NCBI RefSeq assembly: GCF_000716535.1
Contig: NZ_JNWV01000006.1
Coordinates: 1-64,000 of the forward strand
DNA length: 64,000 bases
Source of the DNA: Streptomyces flaveolus
GTDB lineage: Bacteria > Actinomycetota > Actinomycetes > Streptomycetales > Streptomycetaceae
Direction: 5' to 3'
Shown here: positions 17,117 through 27,448 of the stretch, piece by piece
Layout of the letters: every line of letters begins with the position of its first letter
Position numbering within the stretch: the stretch's first letter is position 1
Notes under the pieces: generated by a model
Database searches by the model: none
What the model was told of the DNA's origin: nothing
What the model saw: only the letters and a program-made list of their open reading frames with translations
Program-made: the position numbers and the translations under genes

Positions 17117-18124
17117 GTGGGGTCCCACCGCCGCCTTGCCCCGTCCGGATTCGACCGGGGTGCCGTCGCCCTGTGTGTGCTGTCGGCCGCCGCCGCGCTC
17201 GGCGCCGTACCCGCCCAGGCGGTACCGGGAGCCGACACCCGGGCCGAGGTGGACCGCCTGTACGAGGAGGCGGAGAAGGCGACCCAGGCCTTCGACAAGG
17301 CCGACGAGCGGGCCGGCCGGCTGCGCCGGGAGGTCCGGCACGCCCAGGACCACATCGCCCGGCAGCAGCAGCGCGTCAACGACCTGCGGGAGCAGCTCGG
17401 TTCGCTGGCCGGCGCCCAGTACCGCTCCGGCGGCATCGATCCGACGGTCGCCCTGCTCTTCTCCGCCGACCCCGAGGACTACCTGGACAAGGCGTCCACG
17501 CTCGACCGCATCGGCTCCCGGCAGGCCCGCCGGCTGGGGGAGCTGCAGTCGGCGCTGCGCGACCTCGCCCAGGAGCGCGCGGAGGCGGCCGGGAAGCTCG
17601 CCGAGCTGGAGAAGAGCCGCAAGGCCGTGGCCGCGCACAAGCGGACCGTGGAGCAGAAGCTGGCCCGGGCCCGGCGGCTGATCAACGCCCTGCCCACCGC
17701 CGAGCGCGCCGCGTACGACCGGGCCTCCCGCGGCGGCCGCGCCGACCTGCCCGACCTGACCGGCGCCCCCGCCCCCGACGGCCGCGCCGCCGCGGCCCTG
17801 GCCGCCGCCCGCTCCGCCCTCGGCCGCCCCTATGTGTGGGGCGCCAACGGTCCCTCCGGCTTCGACTGTTCGGGCCTGATGCAGTGGGCGTACGCGCACG
17901 CCGGTGTCCACCTGCCGCGCACCTCGCAGGAGCAGCGGTTCGCCGGCCGGCAGGTGCCGCTCTCCCAGGCCCGCCCCGGTGACCTGGTCGTCTACCGCTC
18001 CGACGCCAGCCATGTGGCGATCTACGCCGGCAACGGCCAGGTCATCCACGCTCCCTATCCCGGTGCTCCGGTGCGCTACGACCCGGTCGGGATGATGCCG
18101 GTCTCCTCGGTCACCCGGCCCTGA
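17117..18124 (+). CDS. NlpC/P60 peptidoglycan endopeptidase, secreted (paralogue)
   Basis: 335 aa from GTG 17117, chosen because VGSHRRLAPS aligns with the N-terminus MASHRRPKQPS of the preceding gene; an in-frame start further upstream adds Arg/Pro sequence with no signal-peptide character. Signal peptide, coiled coil and NlpC/P60 domain in the same order as the upstream copy; catalytic Cys251 in FDCSGL, His in ASHVAIY. The blocks AQYRSGGID and DPEDYLDKASTLD are shared with the first copy, so the pair arose by duplication. It has its own leader hairpin and probably its own promoter. Confidence 0.88.
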   Translation: MGSHRRLAPSGFDRGAVALCVLSAAAALGAVPAQAVPGADTRAEVDRLYEEAEKATQAFDKADERAGRLRREVRHAQDHIARQQQRVNDLREQLGSLAGAQYRSGGIDPTVALLFSADPEDYLDKASTLDRIGSRQARRLGELQSALRDLAQERAEAAGKLAELEKSRKAVAAHKRTVEQKLARARRLINALPTAERAAYDRASRGGRADLPDLTGAPAPDGRAAAALAAARSALGRPYVWGANGPSGFDCSGLMQWAYAHAGVHLPRTSQEQRFAGRQVPLSQARPGDLVVYRSDASHVAIYAGNGQVIHAPYPGAPVRYDPVGMMPVSSVTRP

Positions 18125-18151
18125 CCGCCCTCCTCGCCGTACGATCGGGAA

Positions 18152-19339
18152 ATGGCTGGTCGCGGGCGGGCGTGGGAGATCGGGGCCGTGGGGCTCGCCC
18201 TGCTGCTGCCGCTGACCGGGTGCGGCGCGCACACGGTGACCGACTCCGCGCGGGCCGAGGTGCAGCGGGTGCTCGACCGGCGCGCGGCGGCCCTGCTCGG
18301 CCACGACGAGACGGCGTACGGCGCGACCGGCACCCGCACCGAGTACACCCGGCTGCGCGCCCTCCCGCTCGCCTCCTGGAGCTACCGGGTCACCGCCCTG
18401 CGCCGCACCGCGTCCGGCGCCACCGCCGACGCCGAGCTGCGCTACCGCGTCGCCGGCTACGACAACGCCCCCGTCGACGCCCGCCGCACCCTCACCCTGG
18501 GCCGCGCCGCCGACGGCCACTGGTACGTCACCGCCGACGAGCCCGCCCGGAAGGCCGGACAGCAGCTGTGGGACCAGGGCACGGTGACCGCCGTCCAGGG
18601 CGCGCACAGCCTGGTGCTCGGCGCCGGGGGGTCCGCGGCCGGCCTGAGACCGTACGCGCGGCTGGCCGACCGGGCGGTCCCGGCGGTCTCCGGGGCGTGG
18701 GGCCGGAACTGGAGCCGCCGGATCGTGGTGCTGGTCCCCCCGTCCCTGGAGGGAATGGCGGCGCTGCTCGGCTCGCCCGCCGCCGACTACCGGGGCATCG
18801 CGGCCGTCACCACGGGCGAGACGGGCGGCTCCGGCCGGTCGCCGGCGGACCGGGTGCTGGTCAACCCGGAGGCGTACGCCGTGCTCGGGGACGCCGGCAA
18901 GCAGGTCGTCCTCACCCACGAGACGACCCATGTCGCCACCCGGGCGGACACCACCGCCGCCACCCCGCTGTGGCTCTCCGAGGGCTACGCCGACTGGATC
19001 GGCTACCTGGGCACCGGCCGCACGCCGGGCGAGATCGCGCCGGAACTGGCCCGGGCCGTGCGGGAAGGCGAGGCGCCCGACGCGCTCCCCGGTGACGAGG
19101 ACTTCGCCTTCACCCGCGAGCCGACCCGGCTGGCGCGGGCCTACGAGGGCGGCTGGCTGGCCTGCCGGATGATCGCCGAGCGGTGGGGCGCGGACCGGCT
19201 CAGCGCCTTCTACCGGGCCGTCGGCGCCCACGGGAAGCGGGCGGGCGCGGTGGAGGGGGCACTGCGGAAGGTGCTCGGGACGACACCGGAGGAGTTCACC
19301 GCGCGCTGGCGCGACTACGTCACGAACCGGCTCGGCTGA
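18152..19339 (+). CDS. Lipoprotein with gluzincin (HExxH) metallopeptidase-like domain
   Basis: 395 aa. Lipobox LTGC with Cys24. The C-terminal half carries the zinc motif HETTH (256-260), with a downstream LSEGYADW giving the third ligand Glu, as in peptidase-MA-like proteins. The middle region is a nuclear-transport-factor-like or linker region without clear motifs. ATG at 18152. It follows the NlpC/P60 gene after 27 bases, so an extracytoplasmic wall or protein-turnover role is likely. Substrate unknown. Confidence 0.8.
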   Translation: MAGRGRAWEIGAVGLALLLPLTGCGAHTVTDSARAEVQRVLDRRAAALLGHDETAYGATGTRTEYTRLRALPLASWSYRVTALRRTASGATADAELRYRVAGYDNAPVDARRTLTLGRAADGHWYVTADEPARKAGQQLWDQGTVTAVQGAHSLVLGAGGSAAGLRPYARLADRAVPAVSGAWGRNWSRRIVVLVPPSLEGMAALLGSPAADYRGIAAVTTGETGGSGRSPADRVLVNPEAYAVLGDAGKQVVLTHETTHVATRADTTAATPLWLSEGYADWIGYLGTGRTPGEIAPELARAVREGEAPDALPGDEDFAFTREPTRLARAYEGGWLACRMIAERWGADRLSAFYRAVGAHGKRAGAVEGALRKVLGTTPEEFTARWRDYVTNRLG

Positions 19340-19481
19340 GCACGTCGAGGGCCTCCCGCAGCCATTCCCGCTCGGCCTTCCCGGTGGCCCGCCCGACCCG
19401 CGGCATGCCCTCCCGGAACAGGTCCCCGGCCTCCTCGGCCGGCACCGGCTCGCCCTCGCGGCAGAAGAAGCTCTGGATCAT
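19320..19481 (-). other. Short open frame, possible gene remnant
   Basis: A 53-aa frame (MIQSFFCREGEPVPAEEAGD...) that looks like the C-terminal helices of a larger bacterial protein, overlapping the end of the peptidase gene by 20 bases. No ribosome site and no family that I can name. The rest of 19482-19678 has no gene. On the + strand, 19569-19715 reads a hydrophobic stretch (LGLPGVCLAPALAMAVQCAA) that could be the tail of a lost membrane-protein gene. Confidence 0.3.
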
Positions 19482-19678
19482 GGCCGCGTTCGGCGCCGGC
19501 CCCGCGGGCAGCGGGGGAGCGCCGGCGCTGCTCCGGGTCACCCTCGTGGGCACCGCCGTCCAGCTCCCCTGGCGTACGCCCCCGCCGGGCTCGGCCTGCC
19601 CGGTGTCTGCCTGGCGCCGGCGCTCGCGATGGCCGTGCAGTGCGCGGCGGTGGCGGTGCTGCTGCGGCGGGCCCGGCG

Positions 19679-20914
19679 TCAGGAGGAGACCGGGGTCTCC
19701 TTCGCGCGGGCGGTCTGAGACGGGAAGGGGGCGGTCGCGGCCGGCGGGACGGTCGCGCGCCACAACCGGCGGGCCGCCGTGACCGTGGCCGCGACCAGCA
19801 GGCCGTTGCGCACCACCAGCAGCGTGACGCCGTACCAGTCGCTCGTCACCACGTGCGAGAAGCCCAGCGGGAACTCCAGGACCGTCACGAAGGACGCGAG
19901 GAGGACCAGCAGCGCGGGCGGTCCCATGCGGCTCGCCCGGTACGAGAGGCACACGGCGGCCAGGCCGACCAGCCACACCAGGTACTGCGGGCTGATCACC
20001 CGGCTGGTCACCGTGAACAGCAGCACCGCCGTCAGGGCCGCGTCGGCGACGGTGTGCGGCGCGAACCGGGTCGCCCGCAGCCGCCACAGCAGCAGCCAGC
20101 CGAACGCGACCCCGGTCAGCGCCAGCGCGGCCGTGCTGACCTGGTCGACGTGCGGGCCCAGGAACTCGATCGAGCCGTAGTTCAGCAGCACCTCGCCCCG
20201 CCAGCCGAAGTGCCGGGCCACGTGGAAGACCAGGGCGCCCAGCGACTCCACCTCCGTGCCCCGGTCCCGCTGGAAGGTCAGGAACGCGAAGGCGCCCGGC
20301 ATGGACACCGCGAACAGCAGCGCGAGACCGGCGGCGGTCACCACCGCCGACGCCCACGCCCGCCGCCGCACGGCACCGACCAGCAGCAGCGCCGGCCACA
20401 CCTTCAGCAGCGCCCCGAAGGCCGTCAGGGCGCCCATCACCCGCGGGTGCCGCGCCCCGGCCAGCAGCGCCGCCACGGCCACCGCGGTCACCATCACGTC
20501 GTAGCGGGCGTACACCGTGGGCCCGAGCAGCGGCACGCCCGCCACCCACACCCAGGTCCCGCGCGGCGACCGGTCCGGCCGTCCGCCCGCGTACCGCAGC
20601 AGGGCCAGCACGACGGCGTCGGCGAGACAGGCCAGCACGAAGAAGGCGTGCGGGTACGACAGGAAGGGCAGGACGCCGGGGGAGAGGACGGGCAGGGCGG
20701 CGGCGGGCGGGTACTGCCAGGTCACGTCGTCCAGCGGAAACGTTCCTTGCCGCAGGACCTCGTACCAGCCGCGGTAGATCACCGACACGTCCGAGGTGAC
20801 GTCCGGACCCGGGAAGGCGAACACCCGGAACACGAACAGCAGCAGCGCCGCACGGGTGCCGACCCAGGTCGCGAGCAGCCACGCCAGGGACCGCCCGGCA
20901 CCCTTCGTCTCCAC
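19679..20914 (-). CDS. GT87-type polyprenyl-phosphate-mannose-dependent mannosyltransferase
   Basis: 411 aa integral membrane protein with about ten hydrophobic segments. The GTG start at 20914 has CAGGGGG upstream. The acidic pair near the start of the first outer loop (FPGPDVTSDVSVIYRGWYEVL), ISPQYLVWL and the C-terminal helices match GT-C mannosyltransferases that build phosphatidylinositol mannosides or lipoglycans using polyprenyl-phosphate-mannose. It is divergent from a PimB-like glycosyltransferase with a 147-base shared region, which supports the lipoglycan role. Confidence 0.8.
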   Translation of the reverse strand: METKGAGRSLAWLLATWVGTRAALLLFVFRVFAFPGPDVTSDVSVIYRGWYEVLRQGTFPLDDVTWQYPPAAALPVLSPGVLPFLSYPHAFFVLACLADAVVLALLRYAGGRPDRSPRGTWVWVAGVPLLGPTVYARYDVMVTAVAVAALLAGARHPRVMGALTAFGALLKVWPALLLVGAVRRRAWASAVVTAAGLALLFAVSMPGAFAFLTFQRDRGTEVESLGALVFHVARHFGWRGEVLLNYGSIEFLGPHVDQVSTAALALTGVAFGWLLLWRLRATRFAPHTVADAALTAVLLFTVTSRVISPQYLVWLVGLAAVCLSYRASRMGPPALLVLLASFVTVLEFPLGFSHVVTSDWYGVTLLVVRNGLLVAATVTAARRLWRATVPPAATAPFPSQTARAKETPVSS

Positions 20915-21061
20915 CTGATCCCCCTGCCGTCCGGTTCCCGCGCCGATCGCCGTGCCGTTCGCATCCGCTGCGAGCGTCCATGATGTCGTGCACACCTGTG
21001 CGGATGCCACAGGCTCGGCCGCGCCCGCCCGGGAACGCCCCGTTCGGTAGGGTCGGCGGCG

Positions 21062-22204
21062 ATGCACAAGACCCTGATCGTCACCAACGACTTCCCGCCC
21101 CGGCCGGGCGGCATCCAGGCCTTCCTGCACAACATGGCCCTCCGCCTGGACCCCGGCCGGCTGGTCGTCTACGCCTCCACCTGGAAGCGCGGCCGGGAGG
21201 GCGCCGAGGCCACCGCCGCCTTCGACGCCGAGCAGCCCTTCACCGTCGTACGCGACCGTACGACCATGCTGCTGCCCACCCCGCGGGCCACCCGGCGGGC
21301 GGTCGGGCTGCTCCGCGAGCACGGGTGCACGTCCGTGTGGTTCGGCGCGGCGGCACCGCTGGGCCTGATGGCGCCGGCGCTGCGGAAGGCGGGCGCCGAA
21401 CGGCTGGTGGCCACCACCCACGGTCACGAGGCCGGCTGGGCCCAGCTGCCCGCCGCCCGGCAGTTGCTGCGCCGGATCGGCGAGTCCACGGACACGATCA
21501 CCTACCTCGGCGAGTACACCCGCTCCCGGATAGCCACCGCCCTCACACCGGAGGCGGCCTCGCGGATGACGCAGCTGCCGCCGGGGGTCGACGAGAAGAC
21601 CTTCCACCCGGGGTCCGGCGGCGACGAGGTCCGCGCCCGGCTCGGGCTCACCGACCGTCCGGTGGTCGTCTGCGTCTCCCGGCTGGTCCCGCGCAAGGGG
21701 CAGGACACCCTGATCCGGGCCATGCCCATGATCCTGGCCGCCGAGCCGGACACCGTCCTGCTCATCGTCGGCGGCGGGCCGTACGAGGAGGACCTGCGCC
21801 GCCTCGCCCGGGAGACGGGGGTCGCCGGCTCGGTGCGCTTCACGGGCGCCGTGCCCTGGTCCGAGCTGCCCGCGCACTACGGCGCGGGGGACGTCTTCGC
21901 CATGCCCTGCCGCACCCGGCGCGGCGGCCTGGACGTGGAGGGCCTCGGCATCGTCTACCTGGAGGCGTCGGCGACGGGCCTGCCGGTCGTCGCGGGCGAC
22001 TCGGGCGGCGCCCCGGACGCGGTCCTGGAGGGTGAGACGGGCTGGGTGGTCCGGGGCGGCTCGGTGGAGCAGACCGCCGAACGGATCGTGGCGCTGCTGG
22101 CCGACGCCGAACTGCGCCGCCGCATGGGGGAGCGGGGCCGCCAGTGGGTGGAGGAGAGGTGGCGCTGGGACCTGCTGGCGGAGAGGTTGAAAACGTTGCT
22201 CTGA
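21062..22204 (+). CDS. pimB: GT4 glycosyltransferase, PimB-like mannosyltransferase
   Basis: 380 aa, GT-B fold, cytosolic face of the membrane. N-terminal VTNDFPPRPGGIQAF, nucleotide-sugar site VSRLVPRKGQD, and the EX7E region DVEGLGIVYLEASATGLPVVAGDSGGAPDAV are hallmarks of PimB-like enzymes, which add mannose from GDP-mannose to phosphatidylinositol mannosides. ATG at 21062. The symbol is given by family resemblance; a related lipid-linked acceptor cannot be excluded. Confidence 0.8.
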   Translation: MHKTLIVTNDFPPRPGGIQAFLHNMALRLDPGRLVVYASTWKRGREGAEATAAFDAEQPFTVVRDRTTMLLPTPRATRRAVGLLREHGCTSVWFGAAAPLGLMAPALRKAGAERLVATTHGHEAGWAQLPAARQLLRRIGESTDTITYLGEYTRSRIATALTPEAASRMTQLPPGVDEKTFHPGSGGDEVRARLGLTDRPVVVCVSRLVPRKGQDTLIRAMPMILAAEPDTVLLIVGGGPYEEDLRRLARETGVAGSVRFTGAVPWSELPAHYGAGDVFAMPCRTRRGGLDVEGLGIVYLEASATGLPVVAGDSGGAPDAVLEGETGWVVRGGSVEQTAERIVALLADAELRRRMGERGRQWVEERWRWDLLAERLKTLL

Positions 22205-22233
22205 ACCCTGCCGACGCTCTGGGCGGAACCTGA

Positions 22234-23877
<1,644 letters not shown>

Positions 23878-23896
23878 CGCTCTGGCAGGAGGGAGG

Positions 23897-25733
23897 CTAC
23901 TTGGCGTAGATCGCCTCGATCTCGTCCGAGTAGTCCTTCGCCACCACGTTCCGCTTGAGCTTCAGCGACGGGGTGAGGTGGCCCGACTCCTCCGTGAACT
24001 GGGAGGGCAGAATGCGGAACTTCCGCACCGATTCCGCCTTCGACACCGCGGCGTTGCCGTCGTCCACGGCCGCCTGGATCGCGGCGAGCAGATCCGGGTC
24101 GTCCTTCAGCGACGCCGCGGTGGAACCCGACGGCTTGCCGTGCTCGGAGCACCAGCGGCCCAGGAACTCCTCGTCGATGGTGACCAGCGCGCCGACGAAC
24201 GGCCGCCCGTCGCCCACCACCATGCACTCCGCGACCAGCGCGTGCGCCCGGATCCGGTCCTCGATCACCGCCGGGGCCACGTTCTTGCCGCCCGCCGTGA
24301 CGATGATCTCCTTCTTCCGGCCGGTGATCCTCAGATAGCCGTCCTCGTCGAGGGTGCCGATGTCACCGGTGTGGAACCAGCCGTCGGCCAGCGCCTCCGC
24401 CGTCGCGCCGGGGTTGTTCCAGTACTCCTTGAACAGGTGCTCGCCGTGCAGCAGCACCTCGCCGTCGTCCGCGATCCGCACCACCGAGCCGGGCAGCGGC
24501 TGCCCGACCGTGCCGATCTTCTGCCGGTCCCACGGGTTGAACGCGGTGGCCGCACAGGACTCGGTCAGGCCGTAGCCCTCCAGCACCGTGAAGCCGATGC
24601 CGCGGAAGAAGTGCCCGAGCCGCTCGCCCAGCGGGGCACCGCCGGAGATGGCGTACTCGCCCCGGCCGCCCAGGACCGCGCGCAGCTTGCTGTAGACCAG
24701 CTTGTCGAAGACCTTGTGCTTGAGCTTCAGGCCGAACGACGGGCCCGAGGGGCTGTCCAGCGCCTTGCTGTAGGCGATCGCGGTGTCCGCCGCCTTGTCG
24801 AAGATCGCGCCCTTGCCGTCCGCCTGCGCCTTGGCCCGCGCCGAGTTGTAGACCTTCTCGAAGACCCGCGGCACACCGAGGATCAGCGTCGGCCGGAACG
24901 CTGCCAGCTCGTCGGTGAGGTTCTTGATGTCCGGGACGCAGCCCAGCTTGATCGGCGCCATCATCGGCGCCACCTGCACCAGCCGCCCGAAGACGTGCGC
25001 GAGCGGCAGGAAGAGCAGGACGGAGCACTCACCGGTGCGGAACAGCGGGCGCAGCCGCTCCACGACGTTCCCGCACTCGGCGAAGAAGCTGCGGTGGGTG
25101 AGGACACAGCCCTTGGGGCGCCCGGTCGTGCCGCTGGTGTAGACGATGGTCGCCGGGTCGTCGGCCTTGGCGAGCGAGCTGCGCTCCTCCACCGTCGCGT
25201 CCGACAGGTCCTGCCCGAGCCGGCCCAGCTCCGCGACGCCCCCGGCCTCGATCTGCCAGACGTGTTTCAGCGCGGGCAGCGACTCGCGCACCGCCTCGAC
25301 GGCCGCCACGTGGTTGTCCAGCTCCACGATGCAGGCGGTCGCGCCCGAGTCGGACAGGATCCACTGCACCTGCTCCGGCGAGCTGGTCTCGTACACCGGC
25401 ACGGTGATCGCGCCCGCGCTCCAGATCGCGAAGTCCAGGAGCGTCCACTCGTACCGCGTCCGCGACATCAGACCCACCCGGTCGCCCGGCTGCACGCCGG
25501 AGGCGATGAGGCCCTTGGCGGCGGTGCGCACCTCGGCCAGGAACTCCCGTGCGGTCACGTCCTGCCAGGCACCTCCCCCAGACTTCGTCCGGGGGGACCC
25601 CCCCCTTCGCTTCGCTCACCTTGCGGGCGATCACGGCGACGTCGGGATGCTGCGCGGCGTTTCTGCGGACGATGTCGGTCAGATTCCCGTCCGCGGGGAC
25701 CTCGTACAAAGCCGGAAGGCTGAACTCGCGCAA
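23897..25733 (-). pseudogene. fadD: Long-chain acyl-CoA synthetase, frameshifted by a 40-nt insertion near the N-terminus
   Basis: AMP-forming ligase that activates fatty acids. The original start is TTG 25733 (MREFSLPALYEVPADG...) with GAGGAG upstream; this frame gives about 40 residues ending VAVIARKV. A 40-nt palindromic element (25577-25616) then shifts the frame. The remaining 553 aa continue in the new frame from GTG 25558 (MTAREFLAEV) to the stop at 23897, with intact YTSGTTGRPKG, GYGLTESCA, WFHTGDIG and the catalytic Lys region LKLKRNVV. If the G8 run in the insert were G7, the gene would read through in frame with 13 extra residues, so sequencing error is a real alternative. Confidence 0.85.
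25577..25616. repeat. Short palindromic element inserted in fadD
   Basis: On the coding strand the insert forms a hairpin TCCCCCCGGAC-GAA-GTCTGGGGGA (one bulged C, one G-T pair), preceded by GTGAGCGAAGCGAAG and a G8 run. I recognise this type of small GC-rich palindrome as scattered in many Streptomyces genomes, usually between genes. Confidence 0.7.
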
Positions 25734-26040
25734 GACTGCTGCTCCTCATAGGGCGCCGGCGCCACGACGTTGTGCGATGCGACGGTGCGGTCCAAGGCTC
25801 GGGCAAGTGCTCCGGAACAACATGAGCATTCACATGTTGAAATCCTGAGCACGACTGGACTGCCCGGACGTTACCCGCCGGTATGGCGTCTACGACAGGG
25901 GGTCCCGGCGAGATGTTCGCTGCGTCACACACGTGGGCGTTCCTTCGCGCACAGTAGTCCACGGCCGAACCGACCGGCGAGTAACCGCAGGCCGGACCGG
26001 CACTGTTCACCTGGACCGCACACGCCTACGCTTGATCGCC
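25734..26040. promoter_or_regulatory. Divergent intergenic region with inverted repeat CAACATG-N8-CATGTTG
   Basis: 307 bases between fadD and the phosphoesterase gene; no coding signal. It holds a 7-bp inverted repeat at 25818-25824 and 25833-25839, about 85-105 bases upstream of the fadD start, which could be an operator. Nothing else is recognisable. Confidence 0.5.
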
Positions 26041-26838
26041 ATGGCATCCACACGTTCCGGCGCCCGGCGCACCCGCGTCCACGTGGTCAGCGACGTGCAC
26101 GGCAACGCCCGCGACCTGGCCCGGGCCGGTGACGGTGCCGACGCCCTGATCTGCCTCGGCGACCTGGTCCTCTTCCTCGACTACGCCGACCACTCGCGCG
26201 GGATCTTCCCGGACCTGTTCGGCAAGGAGAACGCCGACCGCATCGTCGAGCTGCGCACCGCCCGCCGCTTCGAGGAGGCCCGCGCGTTCGGCGCCCGGCT
26301 GTGGGCCGGGATCGGCGCCGACCGGGCCACGGCCATCGAGGAGGCGGTGCGCAAGCAGTACGCCGAGCTGTTCGCCGCGTTCCCCACCCCGACGTACGCC
26401 ACCTACGGAAATGTCGACATGCCGGCGCTCTGGCCGGAGTACGCCCGGCCCGGCACCACGGTCCTCGACGGCCGGCGGGTGGAGATCGGCGGGTGGACCT
26501 TCGGCTTCGTCGGCGGCGGCCTGCGCACCCCCATGCGCACCCCGTACGAGATCAGCGACGAGGAGTACGCGGCGAAGATCGAGGCCGTCGGCGAGGTCGA
26601 CGTCCTGTGCACCCACATCCCGCCGGAGGTGCCCGAACTGGTCTACGACACCGTGGCCCGCCGCTTCGAGCGGGGCAGCCGGGCCCTGCTGGACGCCATC
26701 CACCGCACCCGGCCGCGGTACGCCCTGTTCGGGCACGTGCACCAGCCGCTGGCGCGCCGGATGCGGATCGGCGCCACCGAGTGCGTGAACGTGGGGCACT
26801 TCGCCGGGACCGGCACGCCCTGGGCACTCGAATGGTGA
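26041..26838 (+). CDS. Calcineurin-like metallophosphoesterase
   Basis: 265 aa from ATG 26041. The metal-binding motifs are all present: VVSDVHGN, CLGDLV, TYGNVD and the C-terminal FGHVHQP, with an additional THIPP block. It hydrolyses phosphodiesters or monoesters; the substrate is unknown. It is divergent from fadD and the first of a same-strand run reaching to the EEP gene at 31034, though the spacing of about 120 bases to the next gene suggests separate units. Confidence 0.88.
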   Translation: MASTRSGARRTRVHVVSDVHGNARDLARAGDGADALICLGDLVLFLDYADHSRGIFPDLFGKENADRIVELRTARRFEEARAFGARLWAGIGADRATAIEEAVRKQYAELFAAFPTPTYATYGNVDMPALWPEYARPGTTVLDGRRVEIGGWTFGFVGGGLRTPMRTPYEISDEEYAAKIEAVGEVDVLCTHIPPEVPELVYDTVARRFERGSRALLDAIHRTRPRYALFGHVHQPLARRMRIGATECVNVGHFAGTGTPWALEW

Positions 26839-26960
26839 GGTCCGGCAGGCGCGGTGAAGGCGGCAGGTCGGCGGCGCGGTAGCCTTCACGCTGCACACAC
26901 GTGCGCAGCCCGGCGCACACGAACTCTCCAACCCGGCCCGCATCTGGAGGAGCCACGGCG

Positions 26961-27404
26961 ATGGCGGAACACACCAGTTCGAGCATCACGATCGAGGCGG
27001 CTCCGGCCGACGTCATGGCGGTGATCGCCGACTTCGCGCGCTACCCGGACTGGACCGGTGAGGTGAAGGAGGCGGAGGTCCTCGCCTCGGACGAGCGGGG
27101 CCGCGCCGAGCAGGTCCGTCTCGTCATGGACGCCGGCGCCATCAAGGACGACCAGACCCTCGCCTACACCTGGACCGGCGACCACGAGGTCTCCTGGACC
27201 CTCGTCAAGTCCCAGATGCTCCGTTCCCTCGACGGCTCCTACCTCCTGAAGCCGGCCGGCGCGGACGCCACCGAGGTCACCTACCAGCTCACGGTCGACG
27301 TCAAGATCCCCATGCTGGGCATGATCAAGCGCAAGGCGGAGAAGGTCATCATCGACCGGGCACTGGCGGGTCTGAAGAAGCGGGTCGAGTCGAGGGAGAA
27401 GTAG
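26961..27404 (+). CDS. SRPBCC (START-like) superfamily protein
   Basis: 147 aa from ATG 26961 with GGAGGAG upstream. The pattern SSITIEAAPADVMAVIADFARYPDW is typical of the polyketide cyclase/SRPBCC fold, a hydrophobic-ligand pocket. The C-terminal helix (about 118-145) is Lys-rich. It is 44 bases upstream of the ArsA-like ATPase gene, and this pairing recurs in Streptomyces to my knowledge. A lipid-binding or chaperone-like role is inference only. Confidence 0.85.
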   Translation: MAEHTSSSITIEAAPADVMAVIADFARYPDWTGEVKEAEVLASDERGRAEQVRLVMDAGAIKDDQTLAYTWTGDHEVSWTLVKSQMLRSLDGSYLLKPAGADATEVTYQLTVDVKIPMLGMIKRKAEKVIIDRALAGLKKRVESREK

Positions 27405-27448
27405 ACACCTCCGTTCAGGTCCCGTGCGCGACGGTACCGTTCACCGTC

